Below, in pieces: positions 1 through 7,041 of a DNA stretch of 24,456 bases. The translations under genes and the position numbers were made by a program. This DNA comes from Actinomycetes bacterium (GTDB lineage: Bacteria; Actinomycetota; Actinomycetes; Actinomycetales; Microbacteriaceae). Numbering within the stretch: the stretch's first letter is position 1; each line of letters opens with the position of its first letter. The notes under the pieces were generated by a model. That model saw only the letters and a list, made by a program, of their open reading frames with translations. It was not told the DNA's origin and searched no databases. The stretch spans positions 1-24,456 of the forward strand of contig JAEYVF010000107.1 in the NCBI GenBank assembly GCA_023432005.1, read 5' to 3'.

Positions 1-2
1 TC

Positions 3-1217
3 CTCGCCCCGCGTGCGCCGCTCTTCACGGCCGCCTCGGGGGCCGGTCAGGAGGCCGCGGCCTTCGCCGACTCGCGCATCGCGCTCTGGGTCGACTACCG
101 GTACCTCGCAGGGCCTGGGCTGTCGTCCGCCGGCGGTCGCGGTACGGTGTACCAGCTCGAGCGCGTGGGCGAGCCCGAGGAGGTGCTCACCGCTGTCGCG
201 GGAGCGCTCGGCGTGGCGGGCGCCCCCGTCGCGTCGCGGTACTCGAGCCCCGACTCCCCCACGTACGTCGTGGGCGCGGAGGACGGCAGCGCCGCGGGCA
301 TCACCCTGAGCTGGTCCGGAACGGGCAGCTGGTGGTACAACGACCCCGCCGCCTATCCGGCCGCCGTGTGCACCGACGTGACCATCGAGACGGGCGAGAC
401 CTACCAGGACTGCGTGCAACCCGAGATCCCCGCGTCGGAGTCGAGGGCCCCGTCGGAGCCCGACGCCCGCTCGCTCGCGGCCGAGATCTTCGACGCGACC
501 GGCCTCGACGTCGATGCGTCCGACATCCGGGTCACGGCCGACAGCTGGCAGACCCTCGCGACGGCGAGCCTCGTGGTGGACGGCACCGCGACCGCGCTGG
601 AGTACAGCGTCGCGTGGTCGCCGCTCGGCGCGATCTCGTGGGCCACCGGGCACTCGATCGAGGTCGTGGAGCGCGGCGACTTCGACACCGTCTCGCCCGC
701 CGCCGCGGTCGACCGCATCGCGGAGGGCCGCTGGTACGGCGCCGCGGGCCCCGACTACCAGGGCGGCATCATGGCGTACGCGGCGGATGCGGGCCTCGCG
801 CGCGGCGCCGAGGGCGGGCAGGCCGAGGGCTCCCCCGGCGCGGGCACCGACCCCGTCGAGCCCCTCGAGCCCGGTGCGACGGAGCCCGCCGACCCGGGTG
901 ACCCGGGCGTCGTGCTCCCCGAGCCGATCGACCCCGACGCTCCCGTCACGGGGCCCGCCGTGCCGGGGGACCCGGACGGGCCCGTCGAGGAGCCCATGCC
1001 CGAGCCCACGCCCGAGACGGTCACCGTGACGCTCGACCGCGCCGAGGCGACGCTCCTCATGCTGTGGGACGTCGACGGCAACGCCTGGCTCGTCCCGGGC
1101 TACGCCTTCGACAACCCCGAGGGCGACTTCTGGACCACGATCGTGTCGCTCGTCGAGGGCGTCATCGAGCTTCCTGAGGCCATGCAGATCGAGCCCTTCG
1201 TCGATCCGGCCGCCTGA
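3..1217 (+). CDS. Partial secreted/anchored protein of unknown function (C-terminal part)
   Basis: The reading frame is open from the left edge, so the start codon lies outside the window; an internal GTG at 147 is not needed as a start. I do not recognise the family. What can be seen is an extracellular-looking, acidic, Trp/Tyr-containing region with two cysteines (around nt 369 and 411) that could form a disulfide. A Pro/Glu/Asp/Gly-rich linker follows from about nt 830 to 1015, and then a compact C-terminal segment of about 65 residues with the pattern LMLWDVDGNAWLVPGYAF. This layout, folded domain, proline-rich spacer, small C-terminal domain, is common in surface proteins with an N-terminal membrane anchor, which would be off the window. 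A strong hairpin follows the TGA stop. No function is proposed. Confidence 0.75.
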   Translation, partial: LAPRAPLFTAASGAGQEAAAFADSRIALWVDYRYLAGPGLSSAGGRGTVYQLERVGEPEEVLTAVAGALGVAGAPVASRYSSPDSPTYVVGAEDGSAAGITLSWSGTGSWWYNDPAAYPAAVCTDVTIETGETYQDCVQPEIPASESRAPSEPDARSLAAEIFDATGLDVDASDIRVTADSWQTLATASLVVDGTATALEYSVAWSPLGAISWATGHSIEVVERGDFDTVSPAAAVDRIAEGRWYGAAGPDYQGGIMAYAADAGLARGAEGGQAEGSPGAGTDPVEPLEPGATEPADPGDPGVVLPEPIDPDAPVTGPAVPGDPDGPVEEPMPEPTPETVTVTLDRAEATLLMLWDVDGNAWLVPGYAFDNPEGDFWTTIVSLVEGVIELPEAMQIEPFVDPAA

Positions 1218-1242
1218 CCGCGGCCGTCTGATCTCGCCCGGG

Positions 1243-1263
1243 ACCGGGGGTTCTGCCCCCGGT
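1243..1263 (+). terminator. GC-rich hairpin downstream of the partial gene
   Basis: ACCGGGGG and CCCCCGGT form a perfect 8-bp stem around the 5-nt loop TTCTG, with one possible further G-U pair. It starts 25 bp after the stop codon at 1217. No long U-tract follows, as is common for actinobacterial terminators, so termination is inferred from position and stem strength. Confidence 0.6.
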
Positions 1264-1305
1264 TCTGGGGCGCCGGGCGCACGCCTCCGGGCGTGGGCGC
1301 GCCGA

Positions 1306-1311
1306 TAGCGT
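1306..1311 (+). promoter_or_regulatory. -10 box TAGCGT, leaderless-type promoter
   Basis: TAGCGT ends exactly 6 nt before the GTG start at 1318, so transcription would be expected to begin at or next to the start codon. No Shine-Dalgarno sequence lies between box and start, and no convincing -35 hexamer is visible. Confidence 0.6.
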
Positions 1312-1317
1312 CGAGCG

Positions 1318-2151
1318 GTGCATCGTCTGCTGTGGCTCGTCGTCGGATCCGCCGTGCTCGTCGGCTCCCTCGTGACGGGCGCGATCCTGTTCGCGTCGGG
1401 CTGGGCTCCCGGGGAGTCCGGCGGCTCCGAGCGAGGCGACTCGAGCGGGGCGACGGTCGACGAGGACGAGGACTGGGGCAGCGTCCGGGTCTACGAGGTG
1501 GACGACGACGGCGGCCTCTCCCCCCGGGCGAGCGGCCTCACGGCCGAGGTGTGGGAGGTCTTCACGCGCGTTGCCGGCCCGGAGACCACGGCGGCGAGCC
1601 TCGTGCAGTTCCGCGTCGGCGACGCCCCCGAGAGCGACACGCTCGCCTACGTGTACCAGGACGAGGACGACCCGTCGCTGTGGATCCTCGCGGCGAACCT
1701 CGCGACGAGCGAGGACCGCACCGGGCTCATCGCGACGCTCGTGCACGAGTACGCCCACATCCTGAGCCTCTCGATCGGCGAGATCGACCCCGCCGGCGAG
1801 TGCGAGGACGAGGTGCGGCTGTGGGAGGGCTGCCCGGTGAGCGGGTCCGTGCTCTCCGAATTCCGCGCGGCGTTCTGGGCGCAATACGGCGACGAGCTCC
1901 CGGGCGATGATCAGGACGACATCGACGCGTTCTTCGCCGACCACGAGGACGACTTCGTGAGCGACTACGCCGCGTCGACCGTCGTCGAGGACTTCGCCGA
2001 GACCTTCATGACGTGGGTCGTCGAGGACGAGACGAGCGGCTCCGGCGCCGTCGCCGACAAGTTCGCCTTCCTCGACGGGATCCCGTGGCTCGTGGAGGAA
2101 CGCGAGCGCATCCGCGCCAAGTTCGCCGACGAGCTGGGGCTCGCCGTCTAA
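1318..2151 (+). CDS. Membrane-anchored putative zinc metallopeptidase (HEYAH)
   Basis: The 277-residue protein has an N-terminal membrane segment at about residues 4-26, no lipobox, then an acidic low-complexity linker (about 30-60) and an extracellular domain. LVHEYAH at 141-147 is an HExxH zinc-binding motif. About 80 residues later EDFAETF (224-230) offers Glu228 as a possible third ligand, the HExxH...E arrangement of gluzincins; the EDFAET pattern resembles the Peptidase_Mx-type putative zinc peptidases. Cys162 and Cys172 could form a disulfide. The GTG start is chosen because the membrane segment begins right after it and a TAGCGT box ends 6 nt upstream. Its stop overlaps the stop of the convergent gene (shared CTAA, 2148-2151). 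Peptidase activity is inferred from motifs; substrate unknown. Confidence 0.72.
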   Translation: MHRLLWLVVGSAVLVGSLVTGAILFASGWAPGESGGSERGDSSGATVDEDEDWGSVRVYEVDDDGGLSPRASGLTAEVWEVFTRVAGPETTAASLVQFRVGDAPESDTLAYVYQDEDDPSLWILAANLATSEDRTGLIATLVHEYAHILSLSIGEIDPAGECEDEVRLWEGCPVSGSVLSEFRAAFWAQYGDELPGDDQDDIDAFFADHEDDFVSDYAASTVVEDFAETFMTWVVEDETSGSGAVADKFAFLDGIPWLVEERERIRAKFADELGLAV

Positions 2152-2645
2152 AGCCCCCCGAGCGCCCCCGCGACGGCCATCACGAGGAGGCCGAGCGCCG
2201 CGAGGCCGAACCCGACGACGAAGAACCAGGTGTCGAGGCCGACCGCCTTCGGGAGCCGCACCTCCGCTTTCCAGCGCGCCGCGACGGGGCGGTAGCTCGC
2301 GGCCGCTGCACGGTCGAGGGCGCCGTGTGGACCGCGGTCCTCGACCCACATAGCGCGAGCGTTGTAGCCGACGACGATCCCTCGGCTGCGCAGCGGCACG
2401 GGCCGCGTCCTGCTGCTCTGGGCTCGCGCGATCTCCTGCAGCCGGAGCCGCCATCGCCATATGGCCACCTGCAGGGGCACGCCGAGGATGAGGGCGAAGC
2501 CGCCCAGCAGGCCCACGACGCCCGCGATCAGGAACGGCACGGAGACGCTCATCCCCCACGGGCCCGCGAGGATCGCCTCCACCGCGACCTGCACCGCGAG
2601 GTACGCCGCCCCCGCGAGAACGCCGATCACGGCGAGCGTCGGCAC
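2148..2645 (-). CDS. Small membrane protein of unknown function, downstream of proS
   Basis: From GTG at 2645 the product has 165 residues. It has two hydrophobic segments near the N-terminus, a basic loop, a soluble stretch containing VGYNARAMWVEDRG, and a final membrane segment near the C-terminus (LDTWFFVVGFGLAALGLLV). I do not recognise the family. The start is uncertain. The frame stays open well into proS, yet the only usual start codons after the proS stop are GTGs inside the first hydrophobic stretch. A CTG at 2714 overlapping the proS stop, with GAGG upstream, would give 188 residues and a natural hydrophilic N-terminus. The gene follows proS closely on the same strand and is probably co-transcribed with it. 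Its TAG stop overlaps the TAA of the convergent gene. Confidence 0.6.
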   Translation of the reverse strand: MPTLAVIGVLAGAAYLAVQVAVEAILAGPWGMSVSVPFLIAGVVGLLGGFALILGVPLQVAIWRWRLRLQEIARAQSSRTRPVPLRSRGIVVGYNARAMWVEDRGPHGALDRAAAASYRPVAARWKAEVRLPKAVGLDTWFFVVGFGLAALGLLVMAVAGALGGL

Positions 2646-2710
2646 GGCGACGAGCGCCGCGACGACCGCGAGCTCGTCCGGCGTCGCCGGCGGACGGCGG
2701 TCCCGCGTGC

Positions 2711-4483
2711 TCAGGAGAGCGACGCCTCGAAGCGCGCCACGAGCTCGGTTGCGGGCACCTCGGTGCGCTCGTTCGTGCGACGGTCCCACAGCTCGACGAG
2801 GCCGTCTGCCGCGCCCCGGCCGACGATGACGATCGTCGGCACGCCGAGCAGCTCGGCGTCGCCGAACTTCACGCCGGGCGACACCTTCGGCCGGTCGTCG
2901 TAGAGCACGTCGAAGCGCGCCGCCTCGAGCTCTCCCGCGAGCTTCGCCGCGAGCTCGAAGGCGATGTCGTCCTTGCCCGTGGCGACGACGTGCACGTCGA
3001 ACGGTGCGATGCCGCGCGGCCACAGGAGCCCGCGCTCGTCGGCCGTCGTCTCGGCGATCGCCGCGAGGATGCGCGTCACGCCGATACCGTACGAGCCCAT
3101 CGTGACGGTCACGAGCTTGCCGTTCTCGTCGAGCACCTTGAGCCCGAGCGCCTCCGCGTACTTACGGCCGAGCTGGAAGACGTGCCCGATCTCCATGCCG
3201 CGCGCGAGCTCGACGGGGCCCGAGCCGTCGGGGGCGGGGTCCCCCGCGCGCACCTCGGCGATCTCGACGGTGCCGTCGAGCGTGAAGTCGCGACCGGCGA
3301 CGAGGTGGAAGACGTGCTTGCCGTCGACATTGGCGCCGGTGATCCAGCTCGTCCCGTCGACGACCCGGGGATCGCCGAGGTAGCGGATGCCGGACGCCGA
3401 CTCCTCCCCCAGGATCGGCCCGGTCGGCGACCACGGTCCGATGTAGCCCTTCACGAGCGCGGGGCTCGCGTCGAAGTCGGCCTCGGTCGCGGGCTCCACC
3501 GCGGCGGGCGCGAACGCCACCTCGGCGCGCTTCAGGTCGACCTCGCGGTCGCCGGGGACGGCGACGATCACGAGCTCGCGCGAGCCGTCGAGGTGCGTGA
3601 GCGCGAGGACGACGTTCTTGAGGGTGTCGGCGGCGGTCCACGCGCGGTCGTCGCGGGCCACCTGCGCGTTGGCGACCTCGACGAGGGTCGCGATCGTGGG
3701 CGTGTCGGGAGTGTCGTGCACGGTGGCCTCGGGCTGGCCCTCGATCGGCAGCGCCTCGGGGACGACCGTCGTGAAGGCCTCGACGTTCGCCGCGTACCCG
3801 CCGGGCGAGCGCACGAAGGTGTCCTCGCCGATCGAGGTGGGGTGCAGGAACTCCTCCGAGCGCGATCCGCCCATGGCGCCCGCATCCGCCTGCACGATGA
3901 CGTACTCGAGGCCCAGACGCGCGAAGATGCGCTCGTACGCGTCGCGCTGAGCCTGGTAGGAGAGGTCGAGCCCCGCATCCGTGTAGTCGAAGGAGTAGGC
4001 GTCCTTCATCGTGAACTCGCGGCCGCGCAGGAGGCCCGCGCGCGGACGTGCCTCGTCGCGGTACTTGTCCTGGATCTGGAAGATCGTGAGCGGCAGGTCC
4101 TTGTACGACGAGTAGAGATCCTTCACGAGGAGCGTGAAGACCTCCTCGTGGGTCGGGGCGAGCAGGTAGTCGGCGCCCTTGCGATCCTGGAGGCGGAAGA
4201 GGTTGTCGCCGTACTCCTCCCACCGGCCCGTGGCCTCGTAGGGCTCACGGGGGAGCAACGCGGGGAAGAGCACCTCCTGCGCGCCCGCGGCCGCCATCTC
4301 CTCGCGGATGACGCGCTCGATGTTGGCGCGCACCCTCAGGCCCAGGGGCAGCCACGCGAAGACACCCGGCGCCTGGCGGCGGATGTAGCCGGCGCGGACG
4401 AGCAGCTTGTGGCTCGTCGCCTCGGCGTCCGAGGGGTCTTCCTTCAGGGTGCGGACGAAGAGCTGCGACAGGAGCGTGGGCAC
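2711..4483 (-). CDS. proS: Prolyl-tRNA synthetase, bacterial type with editing domain
   Basis: This cytoplasmic class II synthetase charges tRNA-Pro. The 590 residues fit the bacterial-type enzyme carrying the INS (YbaK-like) editing insertion. Visible landmarks are the N-terminal LVRAGYIRRQAPG and LPLGLRV region (about 28-51), YLLAPTHEE (106-114), the motif 2 region QDKYRDEARPR to GREFTMKDAYSFD (about 138-166), the insertion (about 220-390) and motif 3 GSYGIGVTR (463-471, with Arg471). A C-terminal anticodon-binding domain follows. The GTG start is supported by the conserved N-terminus beginning MPTLLSQLF and by a TAAAGT box ending 6 nt upstream. No T-box or other leader can exist if the mRNA is leaderless. 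ispG lies 63 bp upstream on the same strand. Confidence 0.97.
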   Translation of the reverse strand: MPTLLSQLFVRTLKEDPSDAEATSHKLLVRAGYIRRQAPGVFAWLPLGLRVRANIERVIREEMAAAGAQEVLFPALLPREPYEATGRWEEYGDNLFRLQDRKGADYLLAPTHEEVFTLLVKDLYSSYKDLPLTIFQIQDKYRDEARPRAGLLRGREFTMKDAYSFDYTDAGLDLSYQAQRDAYERIFARLGLEYVIVQADAGAMGGSRSEEFLHPTSIGEDTFVRSPGGYAANVEAFTTVVPEALPIEGQPEATVHDTPDTPTIATLVEVANAQVARDDRAWTAADTLKNVVLALTHLDGSRELVIVAVPGDREVDLKRAEVAFAPAAVEPATEADFDASPALVKGYIGPWSPTGPILGEESASGIRYLGDPRVVDGTSWITGANVDGKHVFHLVAGRDFTLDGTVEIAEVRAGDPAPDGSGPVELARGMEIGHVFQLGRKYAEALGLKVLDENGKLVTVTMGSYGIGVTRILAAIAETTADERGLLWPRGIAPFDVHVVATGKDDIAFELAAKLAGELEAARFDVLYDDRPKVSPGVKFGDAELLGVPTIVIVGRGAADGLVELWDRRTNERTEVPATELVARFEASLS

Positions 4484-4489
4484 CCGTTC

Positions 4490-4495
4490 ACTTTA
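4490..4495 (-). promoter_or_regulatory. -10 box TAAAGT, leaderless-type promoter of proS
   Basis: Read on the minus strand, TAAAGT is followed by 6 nt and then the GTG start of proS. It indicates that proS can be transcribed separately from ispG. Confidence 0.6.
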
Positions 4496-4546
4496 GCCGC
4501 GCCGGCTCGCCCGCCCGTGCGCGGAGCCGGGCGCGGACGCGGCGCG

Positions 4547-5701
4547 TCAGCTCGTGACGACGACGGGCTCGCCGACGGGCGCGTCGGCGCCCATCTCGTC
4601 GGCGAGGCGACGCGCCTCGGCGATGAGCGTCTCGACGATCTCCTCCTCGGGCACGGTCTTGATGACCTCGCCCTTCACGAAGATCTGGCCCTTGCCGTTG
4701 CCGGATGCCACCCCGAGGTCCGCCTCGCGAGCCTCGCCGGGTCCGTTGACGACGCACCCCATGACCGCCACGCGCAGTGGCACGGTCACGTTCTTGAGCC
4801 CCTCGGTCACCGAGTCGGCGAGCGTGTAGACGTCGACCTGGGCGCGACCGCACGACGGGCACGACACGATCTCGAGCTTGCGCTCGCGCAGGTTGAGCGA
4901 CTGCAGGATCTGCAGGCCCACCTTCACCTCCTCGGCGGGAGGTGCCGAGAGCGAGACGCGGATGGTGTCGCCGATGCCCTCCGAGAGCAGGATGCCGAAC
5001 GCCGTCGCCGACTTGATCGTGCCCTGGAACGCCGGGCCCGCCTCGGTGACGCCGAGGTGGAGCGGCCAATCGCCGCGCTCGGCGAGCATGCGGTAGGCCT
5101 TCACCATGACGATCGGGTCGTTGTGCTTGACCGAGATCTTGAAGTCGTGGAAGTCGTGCTCCTCGAAGAGGCTCGCCTCCCACACGGCGCTCTCGACGAG
5201 CGCCTCGGGCGTCGCCTTGCCGTACTTCTCGAGCAGGCGCTTGTCGAGCGAGCCCGCATTGACGCCGATGCGCAGCGAGACGCCGGCGTCCTTCGCCGCC
5301 TTCGCGATCTCGCCGACCTGATCGTCGAACTTGCGGATGTTCCCCGGGTTCACGCGCACGGCGGCGCAGCCCGCATCGATCGCCTGGAACACGTACTTCG
5401 GCTGGAAGTGGATGTCGGCGATGACCGGGATCTGGCTCTTCTTCGCGATGATGTGCAGCACATCCGCGTCGTCCTGACTCGGCACCGCGACGCGCACGAT
5501 GTCGCAGCCGGAGGCCGTGAGCTCGGCGATCTGCTGGAGCGTCGCGTTGATGTTGGTCGTCGGGGTCGTCGTCATCGACTGCACGCTGATCGGGGCATCA
5601 CCGCCGACGAGCACCTTCCCGACCTTGATCTGACGGGACTTTCGACGGGGAGCCAGCACCTCGGGCGGAGGCTTCGGCATCCCGATGTTCACGGCGGGCA
5701 C
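4547..5701 (-). CDS. ispG: 4-hydroxy-3-methylbut-2-enyl diphosphate synthase (IspG/GcpE)
   Basis: IspG converts 2-C-methyl-erythritol 2,4-cyclodiphosphate to HMBPP in the MEP isoprenoid pathway, using a [4Fe-4S] cluster. The 384 residues match the short bacterial form. The N-terminal TIM-barrel region has VQSMTTTPTTN and the conserved VRVNPGNI. The cluster ligands are Cys281 and Cys284 (SCPSCGR) and Cys316 (MGCVVNGPGE), with Glu323 as the fourth ligand position of the family. The GTG start gives the usual actinobacterial N-terminus MPAVNIGMP and lies 6 nt after a TAAGCT box. Dxr, another enzyme of this pathway, is about 4 kb away on the same strand, with the site-2 protease between them as in mycobacteria. 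Here a divergent LtrA-family gene also intervenes. Confidence 0.97.
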   Translation of the reverse strand: MPAVNIGMPKPPPEVLAPRRKSRQIKVGKVLVGGDAPISVQSMTTTPTTNINATLQQIAELTASGCDIVRVAVPSQDDADVLHIIAKKSQIPVIADIHFQPKYVFQAIDAGCAAVRVNPGNIRKFDDQVGEIAKAAKDAGVSLRIGVNAGSLDKRLLEKYGKATPEALVESAVWEASLFEEHDFHDFKISVKHNDPIVMVKAYRMLAERGDWPLHLGVTEAGPAFQGTIKSATAFGILLSEGIGDTIRVSLSAPPAEEVKVGLQILQSLNLRERKLEIVSCPSCGRAQVDVYTLADSVTEGLKNVTVPLRVAVMGCVVNGPGEAREADLGVASGNGKGQIFVKGEVIKTVPEEEIVETLIAEARRLADEMGADAPVGEPVVVTS

Positions 5702-5707
5702 ACGACC

Positions 5708-5713
5708 AGCTTA
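5708..5713 (-). promoter_or_regulatory. -10 box TAAGCT, leaderless-type promoter of ispG
   Basis: On the minus strand TAAGCT is followed by 6 nt and the GTG start of ispG. The divergent LtrA-family gene has its own box 35 bp away, so the two promoters lie back to back in 59 bp. Confidence 0.6.
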
Positions 5714-5748
5714 GGCCGGTCGGCCGAGTGCCGCCGGTGAGTGAGGCG

Positions 5749-5754
5749 TAGCCT
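5749..5754 (+). promoter_or_regulatory. -10 box TAGCCT, leaderless-type promoter of the LtrA-family gene
   Basis: TAGCCT is followed by 6 nt and ATG at 5761. The box is embedded in a small inverted repeat, GAGGC-gta-GCCTC (5743-5755). That could be a protein-binding site, since it would lie upstream of a leaderless transcription start. Confidence 0.6.
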
Positions 5755-5760
5755 CCCGCC

Positions 5761-7002
5761 ATGAGCACGCGACCTCCGCTGCACCATCGCCTCCGCCCGG
5801 TGATCGGGCGCGACCCGGATGAGGCGCACCGGGCCGCGACGCCGCTCGAGCTGCTGTACGACCTCACCTTCGTGATCGCCTTCGGCGCGACCTCGAGTCA
5901 GCTCGCCCACGGCATCGCCGAGGGGCACGCCGGTCCCGCCCTGATCGCCTTCGCGTTCTCGACCTTCGCCGTGAGCTGGGCCTGGATCAACTACGCGTGG
6001 TGGGCGTCGGCGTTCGACACCGACGACTGGTTCGTACGCCTGATGACCCTCGTGCAGATGTCGGGGGTGCTCATCATGGCGCTCGGCATCCCGGACGTCT
6101 TCCGCAGCATCGAGCATGGTGCGCTGGAGTACGGCGTCGTCGTGCTCGGCTACGTCGTCATCCGCGTGGGGCAGCTCTCGCTGTGGCTGCGCGTGGCGAT
6201 GCAGGACCCGGCGCACCGCCGTCCCGCGCTCGCGTTCGCCGCGTCCCTGCTCATCGCGCAGCTCGGCTGGAGCGCGCTCGGCCTCTCCCAGCCGCCCCTC
6301 GGTGTCGCGCTGCTCGTGACGATCCCGCTCTACCTCGTCGAGCTCCTCGGGCCCGTCGTCGCCGAGCTCCGTCTGGGGCCCACGCCGTGGCATGCCCACC
6401 ACATCGGCGAGCGCTACAGCCTCATCGTGATCATCACGCTCGGCGAGGTCGTGCTCGGCACCGCCTCCACCGTGAGCGCCATCGTGCAGGAGCACGGCTG
6501 GAGCACGGATGCCGCCCTCGTCGCCTTCGCGGGCACGGCGCTCGCATTCTCGCTGTGGTGGGTCTACTTCACGCTGCCGTCGGGGGCCGTGCTGCGTCGC
6601 CACCGTCGACGGGGGTTCGTGTGGGGCTACGGGCACATCGTGGTGTTCGGCGCCCTCGTCGCGGTCGGCGCGGGCCTCGACGTCGCGGCGCTCGCGACGG
6701 AGGGCGAGAGCGCGCTCGATCCCGTATCCGTCGCGATGTCGGTGGCCGTGCCGACCGGGGTCCTGCTCACGGCGTTCGCCGTGCTCTACTCGCTGCTGTT
6801 CCGCGCGTTCGATCCGTTCCATCTCGTGCTCTTCGCGGGGGCCCTCGCGCTGCTGGTGCTCTCGGGGCTCTCGGCGGCGGCGGGCGCACCGCTCGTCGCC
6901 TGGCTCGGGCTCATCGTGCTGGCGCCCGTCGTCGTGATCGTGGGCTTCGAGACCGTCGGTCACCGCCACCAGGCCCGATTGCTCGAGCGCGTGCTCCCCT
7001 GA
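5761..7002 (+). CDS. LtrA-family (low temperature requirement) integral membrane protein
   Basis: The 413-residue protein is almost entirely hydrophobic, with roughly ten to twelve membrane segments. The N-terminal signature LELLYDLTFVIAF (29-41), followed by a stretch rich in Trp/Ala/Tyr (VSWAWINYAWWASAFDTDDW), is typical of the LtrA family, first described in Listeria through a cold-growth mutant; the biochemical role is not established. A conserved-looking HHIGERYSLIVIITLGEVVLG segment lies in the middle. The ATG start follows a TAGCCT box by 6 nt. The gene is divergent from ispG and convergent with the protease gene, and so interrupts the rip1-ispG adjacency seen in other actinobacteria. 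Family call is firm; function open. Confidence 0.88.
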   Translation: MSTRPPLHHRLRPVIGRDPDEAHRAATPLELLYDLTFVIAFGATSSQLAHGIAEGHAGPALIAFAFSTFAVSWAWINYAWWASAFDTDDWFVRLMTLVQMSGVLIMALGIPDVFRSIEHGALEYGVVVLGYVVIRVGQLSLWLRVAMQDPAHRRPALAFAASLLIAQLGWSALGLSQPPLGVALLVTIPLYLVELLGPVVAELRLGPTPWHAHHIGERYSLIVIITLGEVVLGTASTVSAIVQEHGWSTDAALVAFAGTALAFSLWWVYFTLPSGAVLRRHRRRGFVWGYGHIVVFGALVAVGAGLDVAALATEGESALDPVSVAMSVAVPTGVLLTAFAVLYSLLFRAFDPFHLVLFAGALALLVLSGLSAAAGAPLVAWLGLIVLAPVVVIVGFETVGHRHQARLLERVLP

Positions 7003-7013
7003 GGTCAGGCGAA

Positions 7014-7036
7014 GCCGCGCGACCGCCGACCGCGGC
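7014..7036. terminator. Possible bidirectional terminator hairpin
   Basis: GCCGCG (7014-7019) and CGCGGC (7031-7036) form a 6-bp stem with an 11-nt loop in the 39-bp gap between two convergent stop codons. There is no U-tract. The position suits a terminator; the stem alone is modest in such GC-rich DNA. Confidence 0.35.
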
Positions 7037-7041
7037 GAGGG

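Noticed and set aside
1281..1294. Second small hairpin ACGCC-TCCG-GGCGT after the first terminator-like stem
   Set aside because: A 5-bp GC stem is expected by chance in this composition and it lies in the -35 region of the next gene.
2990..5740. A 916-codon open frame on the plus strand, antisense to proS and ispG
   Set aside because: It is a by-product of GC-rich codon use opposite two certain genes; the translation is low-complexity Arg/Asp/Val/Leu and has no domain.
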